11,249 bases of DNA from ANME-2 cluster archaeon (GTDB lineage: Archaea; Halobacteriota; Methanosarcinia; Methanosarcinales; Methanocomedenaceae): the NCBI GenBank assembly GCA_022353185.1, contig JAKRWB010000702.1:1-11249 (forward strand), given 5' to 3'. This document shows positions 6,310 to 11,249 of the stretch, piece after piece. How positions within the stretch are numbered: position 1 is the stretch's first letter; each line of letters opens with the position of its first letter. Made by a program: the position numbers and the translations under genes. Under the pieces are notes generated by a model. The model was not told where the DNA came from. It searched no databases and worked only from the letters and a program-made list of their open reading frames with translations.

Positions 6310-7163
6310 TGAAGGTCATCGTCCAGTCTGTTTACCAACAATCGTATAGCATCCACAATATCATATTCTGATGCTCCCCAGTGGACTACCACACCATCAT
6401 GGCCATTGATGTTGATAAGCCCGGTCTTCCTTGTCTGGCAGCATCGTGTAATAAAAGGTTTTGAAGGTTTGATTAATTCAGCCCTAAGCGGACACATATT
6501 AATTTGCTTGTATGTATGATCAGGGAACCGGAGTTCAAATATTTCCCTGGATATATCGCAGCCTACCAACAGCGAACCGTCTTCAATATCATCGTCGGAG
6601 TCAAGGTACTTGCCGTTTAATTCAGATGCAGTACAGGGGAATACCATTTTATCCCCTTCGAACTGCCTTATATCAATAAATGTTCTTTCAAAGGTAATAT
6701 TCAATTCACCCAGGATGCCGCTATCAACAAGACGCTGGAGGGCAAATGACAGCCAGGGGGGATCGGGCGGGATGACATCGATGATCTCGATCTTTATGAC
6801 ATCCAGCATCGAGGGTTTGTGTACAAAAGTTATATGTTTGTCCCTGCCTGTGAATATTACTGTGTTCACCGGACCTTTACAATCCTCAATTGCCAGTAGT
6901 ATCAATTTTGTCCTGTTATGGGCATCATGCTCGGCCTTGTGTAGTGTTACCTCTTCACCTTCAGCGATGATCTCCAGCTTTATGGGTCTTGTGAGCAGGG
7001 TCTCTGTCGGTTCAGTTTCTGCTTTTATTATCTTGATATTCCCATCAGGTAGATAAGCGATCATGTATTTAGTTGCAAAATAGATTGGAGCTTTTTTTTC
7101 AAATTTTTCGATGGGGTCCTCATATGAGATGCCTACCACCTTGTAATCTTCCGGAAATATCAT
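6306..7163 (-). CDS. Unrecognised 285-residue protein inside the aks-type operon
   Basis: I do not recognise a family with a known function. The protein is soluble, with no signal peptide or membrane helix. The N-terminal half (about 1-130) is rich in beta strands (NIKIIKAETEP, IKLEIIAEGEEVTL, TVIFTGRDKHITFV). A helix-rich joint (138-152) follows, then a C-terminal part with six cysteines in total: C95, C177, C202, C224 and the pair C241-C242. The end carries NINGHDGVVVHWGASEYD (251-268), a Gly/His-rich strand-loop that looks conserved. The spread cysteines could bind a metal or Fe-S cluster, but no standard motif is present. It starts 18 bases after the homoaconitase-type small subunit and shares an ATGA overlap with the dehydrogenase, so all three are probably translated from one mRNA and act in the same pathway. 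Confidence 0.85.
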   Translation of the reverse strand: MIFPEDYKVVGISYEDPIEKFEKKAPIYFATKYMIAYLPDGNIKIIKAETEPTETLLTRPIKLEIIAEGEEVTLHKAEHDAHNRTKLILLAIEDCKGPVNTVIFTGRDKHITFVHKPSMLDVIKIEIIDVIPPDPPWLSFALQRLVDSGILGELNITFERTFIDIRQFEGDKMVFPCTASELNGKYLDSDDDIEDGSLLVGCDISREIFELRFPDHTYKQINMCPLRAELIKPSKPFITRCCQTRKTGLININGHDGVVVHWGASEYDIVDAIRLLVNRLDDDLQ

Positions 7164-7181
7164 AATTATACTATTCCAAAC

Positions 7182-7667
7182 TCAATTCTTTGCCTGTTTT
7201 TTCCTATGGGCCACGAGACCTCCATCTAACAGCATTTCCTGCAAGAAATCAGGAAGTTTTGTACCCTCGTAAACTCTGTCAGCACACTGTACCTTACCCA
7301 GTTCAAGGTCAACTGTGCATATTTCGCCTTCCTGGCAGCTGACATCGGCTTCAATGATGGGAAGACCTATATTGATTGCGTTGCGGAAGAATATTCGCGC
7401 AAAGGATTTTGCAACCACGCAGGATATTCCGGCATGTTTCAGTGCCAATGGTGCCTGCTCGCGTGATGAACCGCATCCGAAATTCTCACCTGCAACTATA
7501 ATATCGCCTGGTTTTATCTTTTTTGAAAAGTCGGGGTCAATGCCTTCCATTGCATGTTCTGCAAAAACCTGCATGTCAGTGGTTCTCAGGTACTTGCCGG
7601 GAATTATCACATCAGTATCGATGTCGTCACCGTATTTCCACACACTTCCTGAAATGGTCATATTCAT
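7182..7667 (-). CDS. aksE: Homoaconitase / isopropylmalate isomerase small subunit
   Basis: The 161-residue protein is the swivel-domain subunit of an aconitase-family hydro-lyase. It has DDIDTDVIIPGKYL (14-27), ENFGCGSSREQAP (60-72) with the substrate-binding GSSRE, and SFARIFFRNAINIGLPI (86-102). It works with a large [4Fe-4S] subunit that is not in this window. The flexible loop after the first strand reads YLRT. In Methanocaldococcus the homoaconitase subunit MJ1271 has Arg26-Thr27 there, while the leucine-pathway subunit MJ1277 has Val-Tyr, and Arg26 governs use of tricarboxylates. This supports a homoaconitase role in coenzyme B synthesis over leuD. Two ATGs (7667 and 7661) can serve as start. 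The second would make the Arg and Thr residues 26 and 27 exactly. It is the first gene of the operon, with a TATA box about 38 bases upstream. Confidence 0.85.
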   Translation of the reverse strand: MNMTISGSVWKYGDDIDTDVIIPGKYLRTTDMQVFAEHAMEGIDPDFSKKIKPGDIIVAGENFGCGSSREQAPLALKHAGISCVVAKSFARIFFRNAINIGLPIIEADVSCQEGEICTVDLELGKVQCADRVYEGTKLPDFLQEMLLDGGLVAHRKKQAKN

Positions 7668-7700
7668 TGAATCACTTTGGCGGATATTTATAATTACAGG

Positions 7701-7714
7701 ATTATATACTTTTT
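7701..7714 (-). promoter_or_regulatory. TATA box of the aksE-led operon
   Basis: On the minus strand AAAAGTATATAAT lies about 38 bases before the first gene. Transcription would start near 7680 and give a short leader of about 13-19 bases. This makes the three-gene operon independent of the yjbQ-like gene upstream. Confidence 0.5.
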
Positions 7715-7728
7715 TAATAAGGTATATG

Positions 7729-8148
7729 TCATTCGCCTGTTATCTGTAATATCAGTTCCCTGGACCGGGGCCTGTTATCCATATCAATAAAAATTATCTG
7801 CTGCCATGTGCCCAATGTCAGCTGCCCGTCAATAAAGGGGACAACCAGGCTGGGTCCCAGCATTGATGCCCTGATATGGGAGTGCCCGTTGCCATCCCCC
7901 CATTTGAGATTGTGGTCATACTCCAGCCCATGGGGCGCGAGTCTTTCCAGTGCAGCCTGCATGTCAGCTACCAGGCCCGGTTCGTATTCTATTGTGGTCA
8001 CAGAACCTGTGGCACCGGGGACGAAGACCAGCACTGAACCATTCTTCAACCTGGAACTGCTGAGGTGCTGCTGTACCTGTCTTGTGATATCGATGATATC
8101 TGAGTGGCCCTTTGAGTTAAAAGTGATGTGTGCATTTATTATCTTCAC
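7729..8148 (-). CDS. YjbQ family (UPF0047) protein
   Basis: The 139-residue product is a complete YjbQ/UPF0047 protein. Its signatures are VFVPGATGSVTTIEYEPGL (41-59), YDHNLKWGDGNGHSHIRAS (77-95) with the invariant Asp/Asn/His cluster that binds a metal or anion, and LGTWQQIIFID (112-122). The family forms small trimeric beta barrels. Some members have weak thiamine-phosphate synthase activity, but the main role is unsettled, so no specific reaction is claimed. The start is a GTG (8146-8148 on the minus strand) with the strong site GGGGG a few bases before it. No in-frame ATG gives the conserved MKIINAHITF start. It lies 61 bases upstream of aksE on the same strand and is divergent from the COG1031-type gene across a shared promoter region. 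Confidence 0.92.
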   Translation of the reverse strand: MKIINAHITFNSKGHSDIIDITRQVQQHLSSSRLKNGSVLVFVPGATGSVTTIEYEPGLVADMQAALERLAPHGLEYDHNLKWGDGNGHSHIRASMLGPSLVVPFIDGQLTLGTWQQIIFIDMDNRPRSRELILQITGE

Positions 8149-8181
8149 GGCATTCCCCCTGGTTTGTACAGTATGAGTCTT

Positions 8182-8197
8182 TATAATTTAAATTATA
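8182..8197. promoter_or_regulatory. 16-bp palindromic bidirectional TATA region
   Basis: TATAATTTAAATTATA is a perfect 16-bp palindrome between the divergent yjbQ-like gene (minus) and the radical SAM/HhH gene (plus). It offers a TATA-like box to both strands, so the two genes may share one promoter core. Confidence 0.5.
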
Positions 8198-8246
8198 TAA
8201 CTATTTAGACGGCATCATTTTTCAGAAGGCCATAATCCAAGATCCA

Positions 8247-8252
8247 AGGAGG
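8247..8252 (+). promoter_or_regulatory. Strong ribosome binding site before a non-canonical start
   Basis: AGGAGG is the best Shine-Dalgarno sequence in the window. It lies 9 bases before ATA (8262) and 12 before ATT (8265), but more than 100 bases before the first ATG in frame (8361). It therefore argues that translation starts here on a non-standard codon. Confidence 0.65.
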
Positions 8253-8261
8253 ATACTCCCA

Positions 8262-9950
8262 ATAATTCGCACCCTGATAATCGACGGATACGTAGATGAG
8301 CCCGCTTGTTTAGGGGTTCCGCCCTATATCTCACCTTACCCCAGGTACATTGCCGGTGCCATGGCAGAACAGGGCATATCCAATGATAATATCCATTACC
8401 TGACCATTGACCAGGTACGGCAGGGACAGGGGCAGGATATTCTGGGGAAAGTGGGGTTGATTGTCATCATAGCAGGCATGACCGTGCCTGGCAAGTACCT
8501 GCGTGGCACACCTATCAACCTTGGTGAAATAAGCGATATCGCCCGTGTGGCCCGAGATACGCCTGTGGTACTGGGCGGTCCCATCAGGCTGGGATATGGA
8601 AGCCAGGGCGGCATAAAGGTAGCCGGGCCGGACCTACCGGGAATCACCCTTGCCAGGGAAGACATTGAGGCTTTCGTATATGATATGCTGACATCTCCCG
8701 GTGGATTGAAGGACCCGGATTCTGTGGCTCACCGGATGCGCTCCACCAGCGAAATAGCAAAATGGGGCGCCAGAGGTGCATTCATTATCAGGCAGCATCC
8801 CGATTATCCCTATGTGATGTGCGAACTTGAAACATACCGTGGATGTGCCCGCCAGAGTCACTGTTCCTTTTGCACCGAAGCCTTTTACGGTGATGCGGAT
8901 TTCAGGGAGATAGAGGAAGTGGTTGCCGAAGTAGAGGCGCTGTACAGCAACGGTGCCAGGTATTTCAGGATTGGACGGCAGCCCGACCTGTTCAGTTACA
9001 TGGCAAAGGATACGGGAGGAGATATACCGGTGCCCCGGCCTAAGGCCCTGGAGCAATTATACAAAGGTATTCGCAATGCTGCACCAGACCTCCGTGTGCT
9101 TCACATGGACAATGCCAACCCAGCAACTATTGCCACATATCCTGAGGAATCAGAAGAGATTGCCCGCATAATTGTAAAATACCATACGCCAGGGGATGTG
9201 GCAGCTATGGGAATGGAATCTGCTGACCCCGGGGTGGTCAGTGCAAACTGCCTGAAGGCCATGCCTGAGGATGTGCTGGAAGCCGTGCGTTTGATAAACC
9301 GTGTCGGTGGGGCGCGAGGGGATAACGGAATGCCCGAACTGCTGCCGGGCCTGAATTTCATTCACGGGCTCAAAGGTGAGTCAGAGGATACTTTCCATCA
9401 CAATTTCCAGTTCCTGAAAGGTCTGCTGGATAGCAACCTTATGGTCAGGAGAATCAATATCAGGCAGGTGATGTCATTCCCTGGCACCCCGATGTGGCAG
9501 GAAGATAATACATACCGGTATCATAAACAGTTTATCAAATTCAAGGAAAAAGTGCGCAAAGAGATTGACCTGCCAATGCTTGAGCGTCTGGTGCCTGTGG
9601 GTACGGTGCTAAGGGATGTGATGTGCGAGGTATCTGATGGTATCACTTTTAGCAGGCAGCTGGCATCATACCCGCTGCTGGTGGGTATTCCTGCCGCGCT
9701 GCCGCTGGGGAGGTTCATTGACGTCACGGTCACGGGACACGGGTACCGCTCCATTACCGGAATACCTTATCCCCTGGATATTAATCATGCAGTTCCCAGG
9801 CTCATAGGTGAACTGCCGGGAGTGGGAAAGAAACGCGCCCGCAATATTCTCAAAGCACGGCCTTACCGGGATAAGGATGACCTGCTCGGTAAGCTGGAAA
9901 ATATGGAAAATATTTTACCGTATATTATTTTTACAGTAGAAAATGAGTAG
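8262..9950 (+). CDS. Radical SAM protein with C-terminal helix-hairpin-helix (COG1031-like)
   Basis: Reading begins near 8262 and gives 562 residues; the first ATG, at 8361, would remove 33 of them. Those 33 (IRTLIIDGYVDEPACLGVPP then YISPYPRYIAGA) look conserved and stay in frame. No ATG, GTG or TTG occurs between the upstream stop (8184) and 8361, so the start is probably ATA (8262) or ATT (8265). Residues 40-140 form a Rossmann-like region with LIVIIAGM and VVLGGPIRLG, as in B12-binding-type folds. The cluster motif is GCARQSHCSFC (C195, C201, C204), a CX5CX2C spacing. The C-terminus has a helix-hairpin-helix, LPGVGKKRARNIL, within about residues 505-562, suggesting nucleic acid contact. 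COG1031 proteins are archaeal radical SAM enzymes of unknown substrate; RNA or DNA modification is an inference. It converges on the GGGPS gene with 8 bases between. Confidence 0.85.
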   Translation: MIRTLIIDGYVDEPACLGVPPYISPYPRYIAGAMAEQGISNDNIHYLTIDQVRQGQGQDILGKVGLIVIIAGMTVPGKYLRGTPINLGEISDIARVARDTPVVLGGPIRLGYGSQGGIKVAGPDLPGITLAREDIEAFVYDMLTSPGGLKDPDSVAHRMRSTSEIAKWGARGAFIIRQHPDYPYVMCELETYRGCARQSHCSFCTEAFYGDADFREIEEVVAEVEALYSNGARYFRIGRQPDLFSYMAKDTGGDIPVPRPKALEQLYKGIRNAAPDLRVLHMDNANPATIATYPEESEEIARIIVKYHTPGDVAAMGMESADPGVVSANCLKAMPEDVLEAVRLINRVGGARGDNGMPELLPGLNFIHGLKGESEDTFHHNFQFLKGLLDSNLMVRRINIRQVMSFPGTPMWQEDNTYRYHKQFIKFKEKVRKEIDLPMLERLVPVGTVLRDVMCEVSDGITFSRQLASYPLLVGIPAALPLGRFIDVTVTGHGYRSITGIPYPLDINHAVPRLIGELPGVGKKRARNILKARPYRDKDDLLGKLENMENILPYIIFTVENE

Positions 9951-9958
9951 ATAACGGA

Positions 9959-10705
9959 TCACTGCTTGATAGCACTGACAAGTTCATTTATTTTCGATTT
10001 CACATCGCTGACCTGTTCTACGATAGTGCCGGTGACTATCATATCGGCGCCTGCTTTTACCAGTTTGGCAGCGGTCTCACCGGTACGGATTCCTCCGCCC
10101 ACGATGACCATTGTCTCATCGCCCACAGATTGCTTAACAGCACCCACCATGGCAGCAGGGACCGGACTGTCGGCACCAGAGCCCGCTTCCAGGTAGATGT
10201 AATGCATGCCCATATATTTGCCAGCCAGGGCATATGCTACTGCAAGAGCAGGCTTTTTCTGGGGTATCAGTTTCGCATCCCCGACCCAGCCTACAGTGCC
10301 GCCGGGTTCGATGATGATGTAGGCCATAGAAATAGGTTCGATCCCGTATTTTTTTACCAGCGGCGCACCCATGGCCTGGTTGGTTGTGATGTAGTTGACA
10401 TCACGGGAGTTGAGCAGGCTCATGAAAAATACAGCATCGGCATGGGCACTGACCCCGCCAGCACTGGCAGGGAACAGGATTGTGGGCAGGTCGGTCTGCT
10501 CCTTGATGGCTTTAAGGGTCTTATCAAGAATACTACCCCCGGCTCCGGTGGAACCGCCCACCATTATGGCGTCAGTTCCGCCTTCTGCAGCCTGGGCAGC
10601 CATCTTACCTGCGGTATCGGCAGACTGGCTGTCAGGGTCGATAAGGGTCAGGTGTACTGCGCCCTGTGTCTTCAAGACATTGTTCAGCCGCTCTTCAACA
10701 CTCAT
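9959..10705 (-). CDS. Geranylgeranylglyceryl phosphate synthase
   Basis: The 248-residue (beta/alpha)8 protein joins geranylgeranyl diphosphate to sn-glycerol-1-phosphate, the first ether bond of archaeal membrane lipids. Family motifs run in order: HLTLIDPD (18-25), MVGGST (48-53), FPASAGG (78-84), SLLNSRD (96-102), YLEAGSG (171-177), VGGGIRTG (202-209) and TGT (225-227). The last three form the phosphate site for glycerol-1-phosphate, and D23 is a likely Mg2+ ligand. The length is normal for the family. The enzyme is cytoplasmic or membrane-associated. The ATG at 10705 lies 7 bases after the stop codon of the L40e gene, so the two are co-transcribed. The bacterial homologue PcrB is less likely, given the archaeal neighbours. 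Confidence 0.96.
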   Translation of the reverse strand: MSVEERLNNVLKTQGAVHLTLIDPDSQSADTAGKMAAQAAEGGTDAIMVGGSTGAGGSILDKTLKAIKEQTDLPTILFPASAGGVSAHADAVFFMSLLNSRDVNYITTNQAMGAPLVKKYGIEPISMAYIIIEPGGTVGWVGDAKLIPQKKPALAVAYALAGKYMGMHYIYLEAGSGADSPVPAAMVGAVKQSVGDETMVIVGGGIRTGETAAKLVKAGADMIVTGTIVEQVSDVKSKINELVSAIKQ

Positions 10706-10712
10706 ATCAGTA

Positions 10713-10862
10713 TCAGGCGCTTCTGCTTTCCTTGGACTTCATACGAAGTTGCTTGGACTTGCATTTCCTGCATCGTGTAGCCTTGATAGGGTTTCGTGCA
10801 TTGCAGTTCATGCATATCTTAGTGTGCAGAATATGTGCTTCAGCTTCAGGGAATCGTGCCAT
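10713..10862 (-). CDS. rpl40e: 50S ribosomal protein L40e
   Basis: The 49-residue basic protein has the zinc finger of L40e: ICMNCNARN (16-24) and CRKCKSK (31-37), with C17, C20, C31 and C34 as zinc ligands. It begins MARFPEAEAHILHTK, as archaeal L40e does. The start is the ATG at 10862, because GGAG lies 9 bases before it; a longer reading from 10910 would include the ribosome binding site and is rejected. It is part of the large ribosomal subunit. It heads an operon with the GGGPS gene. Confidence 0.96.
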   Translation of the reverse strand: MARFPEAEAHILHTKICMNCNARNPIKATRCRKCKSKQLRMKSKESRSA

Positions 10863-11170
10863 TGATAATTTCTCCTTAATAATATGAGTACTATGATTTG
10901 ATAGAGCCATACTAAGGTGATACAGGTTTTTAATGGTTTCGGCGGGATTGGATAAAAAAGTCTGGCGTTAGTATATTTTAAGGACCCTACTCATTCTTTG
11001 CGGTCTTTGCGCCCTTTGCGGTGACAGAAAAAAACCACACCGCAAAGACCGCGAAGTACGCAAAGAAAATAGAGTTAGATGTCATCATTAAACTTCTACA
11101 TCAAAAGATTTGACACACCTGTTTAGGCGATACTTTGAAATAAATAAACGTGTATCTAATCACCCAGCGC
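10863..11170. other. Non-coding stretch between L40e and tRNA-Leu
   Basis: These 308 bases hold no gene I can support. The left part is the L40e leader and promoter, with TTAAAAACC on the minus strand near 10927-10936 as a possible TATA box. The centre holds the CGCAAAG-type inverted repeat described separately. The right part holds a TATA-like aaataaataaac (11138-11149) that may serve the tRNA gene. Confidence 0.6.
10994..11067. repeat. CGCAAAG-type imperfect inverted repeat
   Basis: The left arm (10994-11023) contains CTTTGCGG, CTTTGCG and CTTTGCGGTG in a row. The right arm (11038-11067) is its complement at 25 of 30 positions (CACCGCAAAG, then GCGAAG and CGCAAAG). The loop is 14 bases and A-rich. 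The same unit, roughly ACCGCAAAG and GCGAAGTACGCAAAG, recurs as dispersed intergenic repeats in many prokaryotic genomes and is often mis-called as short ORFs. It could form a long hairpin. No gene is needed to explain it. Confidence 0.7.

Positions 11171-11249
<79 letters not shown>

Noticed and set aside
8361..8363. ATG at 8361 as the start of the radical SAM/HhH protein
   Set aside because: It would discard 33 conserved-looking in-frame residues and ignore the AGGAGG at 8247-8252; no ribosome binding site precedes it.
10863..10910. N-terminal extension of L40e from an ATG at 10910
   Set aside because: The extension contains the ribosome binding site of the ATG at 10862, and L40e proteins start at MARFPEAE.
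10994..11067. CRISPR-like array
   Set aside because: The CTTTGCG units are short, unequal and adjacent, with no spacers and an inverted second half.

Overview
The window is archaeal and most likely from a methanogen or methane-oxidising relative in or near the Methanosarcinales. It carries a ribosomal protein L40e gene next to geranylgeranylglyceryl phosphate synthase (archaeal ether lipids), a DmrX-like dihydromethanopterin reductase, and a homoaconitase/homoisocitrate dehydrogenase pair of the kind used for coenzyme B. Promoters look like archaeal BRE/TATA elements, and several starts appear leaderless. There is no 16S gene, so genus is not resolved. I see no transposase, phage gene or CRISPR array.

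Layout. A radical SAM gene (minus) runs off the left edge at 1-504. A VIT1/CCC1-type membrane protein (618-1151, plus) meets a Ca/Na antiporter (1139-2062, minus) tail to tail with a 13-bp overlap. A dmrX-like Fe-S flavoprotein gene (2129-2827, minus) is divergent from a HAD phosphatase (2956-3633, plus), which is followed by nadC (3707-4519, plus). Then comes a two-gene cassette of small proteins: a DUF5371-like 47-residue protein (4716-4859) and an unrecognised 95-residue protein (4873-5160), behind a strong TATA box and two tandem hairpins. An 80-nt rod-like inverted repeat (5191-5270) separates this cassette from a minus-strand operon.

That operon is transcribed from about 7680 down to 5305: a homoaconitase-type small subunit (aksE-like), an unrecognised 285-residue protein, and an NAD-dependent homoisocitrate/isopropylmalate dehydrogenase joined to it by an ATGA overlap. 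The Arg-Thr pair in the specificity loop of the small subunit points to the 2-oxosuberate (coenzyme B) pathway rather than leucine synthesis, which makes the middle unknown gene interesting. Upstream are a YjbQ-family gene (7729-8148, minus) and, divergent from it across a palindromic TATA region, a COG1031-type radical SAM/helix-hairpin-helix protein (about 8262-9950). Its conserved N-terminus lies before any ATG/GTG/TTG codon, so it seems to start on ATA or ATT.

The right end holds the L40e-GGGPS operon (10862 down to 9959), a non-coding stretch with a CGCAAAG-type inverted repeat (10994-11067), and the start of a tRNA-Leu(UAA) gene cut by the window edge. Apart from the small cassette and the repeats, this looks like an ordinary core-metabolism region. 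The most worthwhile leads are the unknown protein inside the coenzyme B-type operon, the non-canonical start, the small-protein cassette with its hairpins, and the structured intergenic element at 5191-5270.
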